A stretch of 7,395 bases of DNA, taken from NCBI GenBank assembly GCA_038329645.1, contig JBBQNG010000215.1:1-7395 (forward strand). The letters are read 5' to 3'. The notes under the pieces are model-generated. The model made no database searches. It was not told where the DNA came from and saw only the letters and a program-made list of their open reading frames with translations. The DNA is from SZAS-79 sp038329645. Its GTDB lineage: Bacteria > Pseudomonadota > Gammaproteobacteria > Burkholderiales > SG8-39. This document shows, one piece after another, positions 1 through 6,929 of this stretch. Position 1 is the first letter of the stretch. Every line of letters starts with the position of its first letter. The translations under genes were made by a program, and so were the position numbers.

Positions 1-1317
1 GGACTCGACGACGTCAAGGCCGACGAAAAGAAGCTCGGCAAGGACAGCGCCGCCGACAAGCGCGCCAAGGAACGCATCAATTCGGAGGCCCGCAAGGCGA
101 GCACGGCCGCAGATTCGGTGATCCCCGGCCCCGTTTCCCAGTCCCCGGTAAAGATCCGCCGGCCGGCCAAGTGGGGCAAGCCGGTTGCGATTGCCCTGTT
201 CGTGATCGTCCTTGGCGGGCTGGGGCTGCTGCACGTCACGCCGTTGTCGAACACGCAGTACGAAAACATGGCTTCGGCGGCAATCGGCCAGCCTGTCAAG
301 ATCGGCTCGGTGCACTTTTCCGTAATCACCGGGGTCGAGCTCAAGTTCGAAGGCATTGCGATCGGCGAAAACGTGCGCATCGCGAGCGCCCGCGCAGTGC
401 CGCAGATCGGCACGCTGTTCAGCGACAGGAAAGTTTTCACCCATGTCACCGCCGAAGGCCTGGTCGTGCCGCAAAGCGCGCTGGCCACGATCCTGTCCGG
501 TGCGCTCAAGAGCGACACCTTGGCGGTTGACCGCATTACCGCGCCCAAGGCCAAACTTACGGGCCCCATTGCGCTGCCCGAGCTGGACCTCGACATCGCA
601 CTCGCGCCAAGCGGGGCGCTGACCGCCGTCGATTTCAAGTCCGCCGAAACCAAGCTGGCGGGGCGCGTGGTCCCGCAGGCCGACGGCGCCGGCATCGAGC
701 TCAGCGCGGGCACGCTCGCGCTCCCGTTCGCGCCTGCGATTTCGTTATCGGACTTCAGCATGAAGGGGACGTTTACCGGCCAGGAGATGGCGCTGAGCGC
801 CTGGAGCGCCAAGCTTTATGACGGGCAGCTGGCGGGCACGGCACGCATCCGCTGGGGCTCGCGCTGGACCGTCGAAGGCGACATGCGCGTCAGGCAGATG
901 AACGTGAGCGTCCTCGCTCCGGCGCTGATGTCCGAAGGCCGGGCAGATGCGCGCGGCACGTTCTCGATGAGCGGCGCCCCGGTCGACAAGCTCGGCGCGG
1001 AGGCGCGTTTGGACGGCACGTTCGCGGTGGGCAAGGGTGTGCTCGGCAGCTTCAGCCTGGCACGCGCGCTGCAAAGCACCGGCGGTCAGGCTGCCGGGCG
1101 CACCGAGTTCTCCGAGCTGACCGGCGCCGGTACTTACAACAAGGGCGCGGTGCAGCTGCGCGACATGAAGCTCACGGCGGGCCTGCTCACCGCCAACGGC
1201 GCTGCCGACATCGACACGGGCGGGCGCCTTTCCGGCCGCATCAACGCCGAGCTCGGTGCACAACGGGGGGCGTTTGCGCTTACCGGCACTTCCAAGGAAC
1301 CGCAGATCAGGAAGTAG
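1..1317 (+). CDS. AsmA-like envelope biogenesis protein (5' partial)
   Basis: The reading frame is open from the first base to TAG at 1315-1317, giving 438 residues of a longer protein; the true start lies outside the window. A GTG at 118 could be read as a start but has no Shine-Dalgarno sequence, and the frame upstream is open and protein-like. Visible layout: residues 1-39 are rich in Lys, Asp, Glu and Ala, with no hydrophobic stretch; a basic patch (KIRRPAKWGK, about 51-60) precedes one membrane helix at about 61-80; the rest is a long beta-rich, Gly/Ala-rich region with repeated short strands, ending in a 'GAFALTGTSKEPQ' type strand. By the positive-inside rule the large C-terminal part would be periplasmic. 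This layout and the closing repeats resemble AsmA-family proteins, which are linked to outer-membrane assembly and lipid transport between membranes. The family call rests on pattern recognition, without an alignment; the specific role is unknown. It is read in the same direction as purL and ends 65 bases before it. Confidence 0.65.
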   Translation, partial: GLDDVKADEKKLGKDSAADKRAKERINSEARKASTAADSVIPGPVSQSPVKIRRPAKWGKPVAIALFVIVLGGLGLLHVTPLSNTQYENMASAAIGQPVKIGSVHFSVITGVELKFEGIAIGENVRIASARAVPQIGTLFSDRKVFTHVTAEGLVVPQSALATILSGALKSDTLAVDRITAPKAKLTGPIALPELDLDIALAPSGALTAVDFKSAETKLAGRVVPQADGAGIELSAGTLALPFAPAISLSDFSMKGTFTGQEMALSAWSAKLYDGQLAGTARIRWGSRWTVEGDMRVRQMNVSVLAPALMSEGRADARGTFSMSGAPVDKLGAEARLDGTFAVGKGVLGSFSLARALQSTGGQAAGRTEFSELTGAGTYNKGAVQLRDMKLTAGLLTANGAADIDTGGRLSGRINAELGAQRGAFALTGTSKEPQIRK

Positions 1318-1333
1318 GTTGTGCGCCGCCGCG

Positions 1334-1350
1334 CCGCAGTCATGCTGCGG
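1334..1350. repeat. Perfect 6-bp inverted repeat upstream of purL
   Basis: CCGCAG (1334-1339) and CTGCGG (1345-1350) form a perfect dyad around the 5-base spacer TCATG. It ends one base before the -10 hexamer of the candidate purL promoter, so it lies in the promoter spacer. It could be an operator half-site pair or a hairpin at the end of the upstream transcript. No T-run follows it, so it is not a standard intrinsic terminator. It does not resemble the E. coli PurR operator. Confidence 0.4.
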
Positions 1351-1351
1351 G

Positions 1352-1357
1352 TATAAT
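1352..1357 (+). promoter_or_regulatory. Candidate purL promoter, consensus -10 box (TATAAT)
   Basis: TATAAT at 1352-1357 is an exact sigma-70 -10 hexamer in very GC-rich surroundings, 25 bases before the purL ATG. No good -35 hexamer sits 16-18 bases upstream; the best match, TTGTGC at 1319-1324, is too far away (27-base spacer). There is no TGn extension. A start about 7 bases downstream would give a leader of roughly 18-20 bases. A second, imperfect dyad (GGTA at 1350-1353 with TACC at 1365-1368) straddles the hexamer. The call rests on the -10 box and its position only. Confidence 0.5.
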
Positions 1358-1382
1358 TCAGCTTTACCGGCCCCTGCCAGCG

Positions 1383-4300
1383 ATGTCCAAGATTCTCAAG
1401 CTGCGCGGCGCGAGCGCGCTCTCCGATTTCCGCCTGGCCAAGCTCCTCTCGCAACTCAAGTCTGTCCACCCGGGCGTAAAGTCCGTCGCGGCCGAATTCC
1501 GCCACTTCGTCGAGGTCCTCGAGCCGCTCGACGCGCCGGAATCCGAACTTCTCGCCCGCCTCCTGACGTACGGTGCCCCGCTCGAGAGCAGTCCGCCCAA
1601 AGACCGCTTCTTCCTCGTCGTGCCGCGCATCGGGACGATCTCGCCGTGGTCGTCGAAAGCCACCGACATCGCGCGCCAGTGCGGGCTGCCGAAAGTGCGC
1701 CGCATCGAGCGGGGAACCGCGTACCACCTCGGCGTGCCGGGCAAGCCCGCGGCGGGCGAGCGCGAGACGCTGGCCGCGCTGCTCCACGATCGGATGACCG
1801 AAACGGTGCTCGCCTCCGAGGACGAAGCCGATGCGCTCTTCAATCATGTCCCGCCGCGTCCGCTGGAACGCATTGCGCTGGGCGGCGATCCACGCGGCGC
1901 GCTGGCCGCGGCGAATGCACGGCTTGGCCTGGCGCTGTCGGCCGACGAGATCGACTACCTTGCCGATGCGTATGCGGCACTGGGACGCGATCCCACCGAT
2001 GCCGAGCTGTCGATGTTCGCGCAGGCCAACTCCGAGCACTGCCGGCACAAGATCTTCAACGCTTCCTGGATCGTCGACGGAGTAAAGCAGGACCAGTCGC
2101 TGTTCGGCATGATCAAGCACACCCACGCCGCCAATCCGCAAGGCACCGTGCTCGCGTACACCGACAACGCGGCGATCATGGAAGGGCGCGTGGCGGAGCG
2201 CTTCTACCCGGATGGCAATGCGCTCTACAAGCCGCATGCCGAGCTCACCCATACCGTGATGAAGTGCGAGACCCACAATCACCCGACCGCAATCTCGCCT
2301 TTCCCGGGCGCGGCGACCGGCGCCGGCGGCGAGATCCGCGACGAAGGGGCGACCGGACGGGGTGCCAAGCCCAAGGCGGGCCTCGTAGGCTTCTCGGTAT
2401 CGAACCTGCGCATCCCGGGCGGCGTTCAGCCGTGGGAGGCGGTCGACTACGGCCGCCCCAACCGCATCGTCTCGGCCCTCGAGATCATGGTCGAAGGGCC
2501 CATCGGCGCTGCTGCGTTCAACAATGAGTTCGGCAGGCCTAACCTGGCGGGCTATTTCCGCGTGTTCGAGCAGGACGTGGCCGGCATCCAGCGCGGTTAC
2601 CACAAGCCGATCATGCTCGCGGGGGGCATCGGCAACATCGCCCAGTCCCAGTCGGCCAAGGCCGGGCTGCCGGCGGGGACCCTGCTGATCCAGCTCGGCG
2701 GCCCCGGCATGCTGATCGGCATGGGCGGCGGCGCGGCCTCGAGCATGGGTGCGGGCACGAACACCGAGGACCTAGACTTCGATTCGGTGCAGCGGGGCAA
2801 TGCGGAGATCCAGCGCCGCGCGCAGGAGGTCATCGACCGGTGCTGGCAGCTCGGCGCGGCCAATCCCGTGCTCTCCATCCACGACGTCGGGGCGGGCGGG
2901 CTGTCTAACGCGATGCCGGAGCTTGCGCATTCCGCGGGACGCGGCGCGCGCTTCGACCTGCGCGCGATCCCCTCCGAGGACACCGGCATGTCGCCGCGCG
3001 AGATCTGGTGCAACGAGGCGCAGGAGCGCTATGTGCTCGGCATCGCGCCGCAGGACATGGCGCGGTTTCGCGCCATGTGCGAGCGTGAACGCTGCCCCTA
3101 TTCGGTGCTCGGTAGCGCGACTGAGGAGGCGCAGCTGCTGGTGGCCGATCCGCAGCTCGGCGGCAAGCCCGTGGACCTGGCGATGGAAACCCTGCTCGGC
3201 AAGCCGCCCAGGATGCTGCGCGACGTCAAGCGCGTGACGCGCCCGCCCGCGGGCTTCGACACCGGCGGCATCGACCTGAAGGATGCGGCGTATCGCGTGC
3301 TGCGCCACCCTTCGGTTGCGGACAAAACGTTCCTCGTCTCGATCGGCGACCGCACGGTCGGCGGCCTGTGCTCGCGCGATCCCTTCGTCGGTCCCTGGCA
3401 GGTGCCGGTGGCCGACTGCGCGGTGACGCTGCTCGACTACGAGAGTTACGCGGGCGAAGCGTACGCCATCGGCGAGCGCACGCCGCTCGCGCTCATCGAC
3501 GCACCCGCGTCGGGCCGCATGGCAGTGGGCGAGGCGGTGACCAACCTCGCGGCTGCCCGCGTCGATTCGCTCGATCGCGTGAAGCTGTCGGCCAACTGGA
3601 TGGCCGCGGCCGGATACCCGGGCGAGGATGCGGCGCTGTTCGACACCGTCAGGGCGGTCGCCATGGACCTTTGTCCCGCGCTCGGCATCGCCATTCCGGT
3701 GGGGAAGGATTCGCTGTCGATGCGAACGGCGTGGAGCGAGGGCCCGGTGCAGAAAGAGGTCGTTGCGCCCCTGTCCCTCATCGTGACGGCCTTTGCACCG
3801 GTCAGCGACGCGCGCGGCACGCTCACGCCGCGCCTGCGCACCGACGCGGGCGAGACCGAATTGCTGCTCGTCGATCTCGGTGCTGGCCGCAACCGCCTGG
3901 GCGGCAGCATCCTCGCGCAAGTCCACAACCAGTTCGGCACCGAAGCGCCCGACCTGGACGAGCCCGGGCGCCTGGCCGGATTTTTCCGCGCGGTGCAGCG
4001 CCTTTCGCGCGCCGGGCTCGTGCTCGCCTATCACGACCGGTCGGACGGCGGGCTGTTCGCGACCGTGTGCGAGATGGCCTTTGCCGGGCACTGCGGGGTG
4101 ACGATCAGCCTCGACGCGATCGCGTCGGACGCCTGGAGCGAGGATGTCGACGGCTTCCGCCGCAACGGCGAGGACCAGCTCGCCGGACGCGTGCGCGACC
4201 GGGTCCTCGCGGCCTTGTTCTCGGAGGAACTCGGCGCCGTGCTCCAGATCCGCGCGGCAGACCGCCAAAAAGTCATGGATGTGCTGCGCGAGGAAGGCGC

Positions 4301-5333
4301 GCATCCCTTCGCCAGCCTGATCGGATTTACGAACGACAAGGACGAGATCCGCTTTGCGCGCAACGCAAAGAATTTCTTCGCGGAAAAGCGCACCGACCTG
4401 CAGCGCGCGTGGTCCGAGACGACCTATCGCATGCAGGCCCTGCGCGACAACCCGGAATGCGCGAAAGAGGAATACGACCGAATTCTGGAGGCTTCCGACC
4501 CGGGGCTTGCGGTCGCGCTCACTTTCGATCCGGCCGAGGAAATTGCTGCGCCGTACATTGCAAAAGGGGCACGGCCTCGCGTCGCGGTCCTGCGCGAGCA
4601 GGGCGTCAACGGCCAGGTCGAGATGGCGGCGGCATTCCATCGAGCGGGGTTCGCGGCGGTGGACGTCCACATGAGCGACATCATCGCGGGCCGCATGAGC
4701 CTGGCCGGCTTCGCGGGGTTTGCCGCGGGCGGCGGGTTTTCCTACGGCGACGTGCTAGGCGCCGGGCAGGGCTGGGCGAAATCGATCCTGTTCAACCCGC
4801 GCGCGCTGGAGGAGTTCGAGGCGTTCTTCGGCCGTGGCAATACTTTCGCGCTCGGCGTCTGCAACGGCTGCCAGATGATGACCGCGTTAAGGAACCTCAT
4901 TCCCGGTGCGTCGCAATGGCCGGCTTTCCTGCGCAACCGTTCCGAGCAGTTCGAAGCACGGTTCGTCGAGGTGGAGATCACTCCGAGCCCTTCGTTGTTC
5001 TTCGAGGGCATGCAGGGCAGCCGCATGCCCGTGGCCACCGCGCACGGCGAGGGACGCGCGGTGTTCGATGCGCCAGGGCATCTCAAGAATGCGCTAGTCT
5101 CAATGCGCTTCGTCGACCACCATGGGAAGATCGCCGAGACGTATCCGCAGAACCCGAACGGCTCCCCGGGGGGGATCACGGGCCTGACGACTGCCGACGG
5201 GCGCTTTACCGTCGTGATGCCGCATCCGGAGCGTGTTTTCCGCTCGGTGCAGATGTCCTGGGCGCCGGATAATGCCGGCGAGGACTCGCCCTGGATGCGC
5301 ATGTTCCGCAATTGCCGCCGCAAGGTCGGCTGA
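1383..5333 (+). CDS. purL: Phosphoribosylformylglycinamidine synthase (FGAM synthetase)
   Basis: PurL converts FGAR, glutamine and ATP to FGAM, glutamate, ADP and Pi in the cytoplasm, the fourth step of de novo purine synthesis. The product is 1316 residues, close to the single-chain enzyme of enterobacteria (about 1295). Domains in order: N-terminal domain from residue 1 to about 170; linker with NSEHCRHK at 216-223; first AIRS-like half with CETHNHP at 295-301 and SIHDVGAGG at 498-506; second AIRS-like half with the GLCSRDPFVG stretch from about 660, IPVGKDSLSM at 771-780 and YHDRSDGG at 883-890; class I glutamine amidotransferase domain from about 1064 to the end. The amidotransferase triad is present: Cys1160 in GVCNGC, His1281 and Glu1283 in MPHPER. 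No frameshift or missing motif was seen. The ATG at 1383 fits the usual N-terminus (short strand, then LRGASALS), though no Shine-Dalgarno sequence precedes it. The candidate promoter lies just upstream. Identification is firm. Confidence 0.98.
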   Translation: MSKILKLRGASALSDFRLAKLLSQLKSVHPGVKSVAAEFRHFVEVLEPLDAPESELLARLLTYGAPLESSPPKDRFFLVVPRIGTISPWSSKATDIARQCGLPKVRRIERGTAYHLGVPGKPAAGERETLAALLHDRMTETVLASEDEADALFNHVPPRPLERIALGGDPRGALAAANARLGLALSADEIDYLADAYAALGRDPTDAELSMFAQANSEHCRHKIFNASWIVDGVKQDQSLFGMIKHTHAANPQGTVLAYTDNAAIMEGRVAERFYPDGNALYKPHAELTHTVMKCETHNHPTAISPFPGAATGAGGEIRDEGATGRGAKPKAGLVGFSVSNLRIPGGVQPWEAVDYGRPNRIVSALEIMVEGPIGAAAFNNEFGRPNLAGYFRVFEQDVAGIQRGYHKPIMLAGGIGNIAQSQSAKAGLPAGTLLIQLGGPGMLIGMGGGAASSMGAGTNTEDLDFDSVQRGNAEIQRRAQEVIDRCWQLGAANPVLSIHDVGAGGLSNAMPELAHSAGRGARFDLRAIPSEDTGMSPREIWCNEAQERYVLGIAPQDMARFRAMCERERCPYSVLGSATEEAQLLVADPQLGGKPVDLAMETLLGKPPRMLRDVKRVTRPPAGFDTGGIDLKDAAYRVLRHPSVADKTFLVSIGDRTVGGLCSRDPFVGPWQVPVADCAVTLLDYESYAGEAYAIGERTPLALIDAPASGRMAVGEAVTNLAAARVDSLDRVKLSANWMAAAGYPGEDAALFDTVRAVAMDLCPALGIAIPVGKDSLSMRTAWSEGPVQKEVVAPLSLIVTAFAPVSDARGTLTPRLRTDAGETELLLVDLGAGRNRLGGSILAQVHNQFGTEAPDLDEPGRLAGFFRAVQRLSRAGLVLAYHDRSDGGLFATVCEMAFAGHCGVTISLDAIASDAWSEDVDGFRRNGEDQLAGRVRDRVLAALFSEELGAVLQIRAADRQKVMDVLREEGAHPFASLIGFTNDKDEIRFARNAKNFFAEKRTDLQRAWSETTYRMQALRDNPECAKEEYDRILEASDPGLAVALTFDPAEEIAAPYIAKGARPRVAVLREQGVNGQVEMAAAFHRAGFAAVDVHMSDIIAGRMSLAGFAGFAAGGGFSYGDVLGAGQGWAKSILFNPRALEEFEAFFGRGNTFALGVCNGCQMMTALRNLIPGASQWPAFLRNRSEQFEARFVEVEITPSPSLFFEGMQGSRMPVATAHGEGRAVFDAPGHLKNALVSMRFVDHHGKIAETYPQNPNGSPGGITGLTTADGRFTVVMPHPERVFRSVQMSWAPDNAGEDSPWMRMFRNCRRKVG

Positions 5334-5367
5334 GTTTTCATCCTACCCACCACAAGGAGACACCGCC

Positions 5368-5718
5368 ATGACCGAAATCGTCCGCCGCGAATCGAAGGGC
5401 ATCCTCAGCAGTGCCGTGGAATACGGCGACACCGTCTACCTCGCCGGCCTGACCGCGGACGACCAGTCCAAGGACTCGAAGGGCCAGGCCGAGGAGATCC
5501 TCGCCAAGATCGACCGACTGCTTGCCGCGTGCGGCTCGAACAAGTCGAAGGTGCTCACCGCGACCATCTGGGTGAGCGACATCCGCAATCGCGCCAACAT
5601 GAACGAAGCATGGACCGCGTGGGCCGACCCGAAGAACCTGCCGGCGCGCGCCTGTGTCGAAGCGAAGATGGCCGACCCGAAATGCCTGGTCGAGATCATG
5701 GTGGTCGCGGCCAAGTAG
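5368..5718 (+). CDS. Rid-family (YjgF/YER057c/UK114) protein, YoaB-like
   Basis: This 116-residue protein has the length and fold pattern of the Rid superfamily of small trimeric proteins. RidA itself hydrolyses reactive enamines and imines such as 2-aminoacrylate released by PLP enzymes. Visible signs are VYLAGLTADD near residues 25-34, ATIWVSDI in the middle, NEAWTAW, and the PARACVEA segment carrying Arg94, which matches the substrate-carboxylate-binding Arg105 of E. coli RidA. The C-terminal strand reads VEIMVVAAK: Met111 stands where RidA has Glu120, so the RidA water-activating glutamate is absent. The short length, NEAWTAWAD and VEIxVVAA resemble E. coli YoaB more than RidA, so I give no symbol; whether it is a deaminase is open. 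A strong AAGGAGA at 5354-5360, seven bases before ATG, fixes the start. It begins 34 bases after purL with no terminator between, so co-transcription is likely. Confidence 0.92.
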   Translation: MTEIVRRESKGILSSAVEYGDTVYLAGLTADDQSKDSKGQAEEILAKIDRLLAACGSNKSKVLTATIWVSDIRNRANMNEAWTAWADPKNLPARACVEAKMADPKCLVEIMVVAAK

Positions 5719-5729
5719 GCGCCGGTCGC

Positions 5730-5906
5730 ATGCTCGCCAGCCTGGTCATTTCGACGATCGCGTTTTTCGTGGCGAGCTATTACATCAAGCGGTACCTGGT
5801 AAAAATGGAGATTCCGCAAGGCGCGGCACGCAGCATCTCGGTGTTCGTCCTCGCGCTTGCGGTCTCCTACGCCGTTGGTTTTGCAGTCGACCTGGTCATC
5901 CACTGA
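5730..5906 (+). CDS. Small membrane protein with two helices, function unknown
   Basis: The ATG at 5730 opens a 58-residue protein ending at TGA 5904-5906. It starts 11 bases after the Rid gene stop. Residues 1-19 are hydrophobic (LVISTIAFFVASYYI) and are followed by a short basic and polar turn (KRYLVKMEIPQGAARS). A second helix spans about 37-57 (VFVLALAVSYAVGFAVDLVI). This predicts a two-pass inner-membrane hairpin with the basic loop facing the cytoplasm and both termini in the periplasm. The ribosome site is weak (AGG at 5718-5720 is the best purine run). The stop overlaps the start of the receiver gene as TGATG. I recognise no named family. The alternating hydrophobic and charged layout, the tight spacing on both sides and the coding-like composition support a real gene. 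The frame is open further upstream inside the Rid gene, but that extension is an out-of-frame shadow. Confidence 0.75.
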   Translation: MLASLVISTIAFFVASYYIKRYLVKMEIPQGAARSISVFVLALAVSYAVGFAVDLVIH

Positions 5907-6283
5907 TGGCGGCAATGAAGACGATCCTGGTCGTCGAGGACGACGACACCATGCGGGAACTTCTCAAGCTGCACCTGACCAGGGCCGGTTACGCGGTACG
6001 CGTGGCGTCCAACGGGATAGAGGCCGGCCATGCAATTCTCGGCATCACTCCCGACCTCGTCATCACCGACGTGCGCATGCCGCACATGAGCGGATTCGAG
6101 CTGGTCGAGGCGCTCAGGCAGGACCCGGCGATGAAGGACATCCCGGTGATCTTCCTTACCATCGAGGGCGACTCCTACGACCGCGGCGAGTCGCTCGGGG
6201 CGCTGGAATACCTCCACAAGCCGATCCGCGTTGAAGTGCTGCTGCAGAAAGTCGCCAAGCACCTGCCGAGCGGGAAAGAATGA
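5906..6283 (+). CDS. Stand-alone response regulator receiver (CheY-like)
   Basis: This 125-residue protein is a single receiver domain with no output domain. It has the acidic pocket (VVEDDD, Glu11 to Asp14), phospho-acceptor Asp55 in ITDVRMP, the conserved Thr85 in IFLTIEG and Lys105 in LHKP, the full set needed for phosphoryl transfer from a histidine kinase. The rest (GYAVRVASNG, MSGFELVEALR) is typical. The start is either ATG 5906, which overlaps the stop of the membrane protein gene as TGATG, or ATG 5915 (M4 here), which would begin at MKTILVVEDD. I chose 5906 for the coupling; neither has a good Shine-Dalgarno sequence. Its stop overlaps the methyltransferase start as ATGA. No sensor kinase is in the window, so the partner is unknown. 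It may act by protein contact, as CheY or Spo0F-type proteins do; this role is inferred from the lack of an output domain. Confidence 0.95.
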   Translation: MAAMKTILVVEDDDTMRELLKLHLTRAGYAVRVASNGIEAGHAILGITPDLVITDVRMPHMSGFELVEALRQDPAMKDIPVIFLTIEGDSYDRGESLGALEYLHKPIRVEVLLQKVAKHLPSGKE

Positions 6284-6903
6284 AGCTGGGCACCGCAGAC
6301 CTGGCAAGGATCTCCGGCGAAACGCTCGCGCACTACGACCAGCGCGCCGCCGACTTCTGGGCGGGGACGCGCTGGCACGACGTCAGCCAGAACATCGGGT
6401 CGCTCCTGCGGCATATCACCGCCAATCCGCCGTTCACCATCCTCGATTTCGGCTGCGGGCCCGGGCGCGACCTCGCCGCGTTCGCGAAGCTCGGCCACAT
6501 CGCGATCGGCCTCGAAGGCTCCGAACGTTTCGCCACCATGGCGCGCGAATTCAGCGGCTGCGAGGTCTGGCGGCAGGATTTCCTCGGCCTCGACCTGCCG
6601 GCGGAGCGGTTCGACGGGGTGTTCGCGAATGCCTCACTGTTTCACGTACCCAGCCAGGAATTGTCGGGCGTCCTGAAAAAACTGCATGCGACGCTCAAGG
6701 CCGGCGGCGTGCTGTTCAGCTCCAACCCGCGCGGGGCGAACGAGGAAGGCTGGAACAAGGGGCGCTATGGCGCCTACCATGACCTTGCGGCATGGCGTGG
6801 CTACATGACCGGCGCGGGATTCACTGAGCTCGAGCATTACTATCGGCCCGAAGGATTGCCGCGCGAGCAGCAGTCGTGGCTCGCAAGCGTCTGGCGCAAG
6901 TAG
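6280..6903 (+). CDS. Class I SAM-dependent methyltransferase
   Basis: This 207-residue protein has a Rossmann-type methyltransferase core. Motif I is ILDFGCGPGRD at residues 54-64, which binds S-adenosylmethionine. An acidic residue at the end of strand 2 (Glu79 in GLEGS) should contact the ribose hydroxyls. FDGVFANASLFHV (from 111) corresponds to motif post-II/strand 4, and LKAGGVLFSSNPRG to strand 5. The C-terminal part (NEEGWNKGRYG, HDLAAWRGYM, then YYRPEGLPREQQ) is distinctive and probably forms the substrate cap. It looks like a conserved bacterial subfamily of unknown substrate. Start ATG 6280 overlaps the receiver stop (ATGA), with a weak GGGAAAG just upstream, so translation is probably coupled to the receiver. 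Whether it modifies a small molecule or a protein cannot be told from sequence. Confidence 0.93.
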   Translation: MKLGTADLARISGETLAHYDQRAADFWAGTRWHDVSQNIGSLLRHITANPPFTILDFGCGPGRDLAAFAKLGHIAIGLEGSERFATMAREFSGCEVWRQDFLGLDLPAERFDGVFANASLFHVPSQELSGVLKKLHATLKAGGVLFSSNPRGANEEGWNKGRYGAYHDLAAWRGYMTGAGFTELEHYYRPEGLPREQQSWLASVWRK

Positions 6904-6906
6904 AAT
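6901..6906 (+). promoter_or_regulatory. Possible internal -10 box before the NIPSNAP gene
   Basis: TAGAAT overlaps the methyltransferase TAG stop codon and differs from TATAAT at one base. It lies 23 bases before the NIPSNAP ATG, much like the purL -10 box (25 bases). The following 13 bases are T-rich (ATCTTTTTCTTTCC region), unusual in this GC-rich window. I see no matching -35 at 16-18 bases upstream. It could equally be a chance match in an AT-rich gap. Confidence 0.3.
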
Positions 6907-6929
6907 CTTTTTCTTTCCAAGGAGACCAA

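Noticed and set aside
118..120. GTG as the start of the AsmA-like protein
   Set aside because: No ribosome site precedes it, and the frame is open and protein-like all the way to the left edge.
1334..1350. Purine repressor (PurR-type) operator at purL
   Set aside because: The dyad does not match the E. coli PurR consensus, and no regulator gene is in the window, so a named operator is not supported.
1134..2603. A 489-codon open frame on the - strand across the AsmA/purL junction
   Set aside because: It runs through the 3' end of the AsmA-like gene, the promoter gap and the purL start, with Arg-rich low-information translation. It is best explained as a GC-driven shadow.
2772..4670. A 632-codon open frame on the - strand inside purL
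   Set aside because: It lies antisense to well-matched purL codons; its translation is rich in Arg, Ala, His and Gly with no recognisable domain. Long antisense frames are expected in GC-rich coding DNA.
3368..5272. A 634-codon + strand frame overlapping purL in another phase
   Set aside because: The translation is dominated by Arg, Ala and Gly repeats without domain features, whereas the purL frame carries all catalytic motifs over the same bases.
5334..5367. Terminator or promoter between purL and the Rid gene
   Set aside because: The 34-base gap has no hairpin with a T-run and no convincing -10/-35 pair; only the Rid ribosome site is supported.
6870..6920. Intrinsic terminator after the methyltransferase gene
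   Set aside because: The T-rich stretch is not preceded by a clean GC stem; only a short direct repeat (CGCAAG) is seen there.
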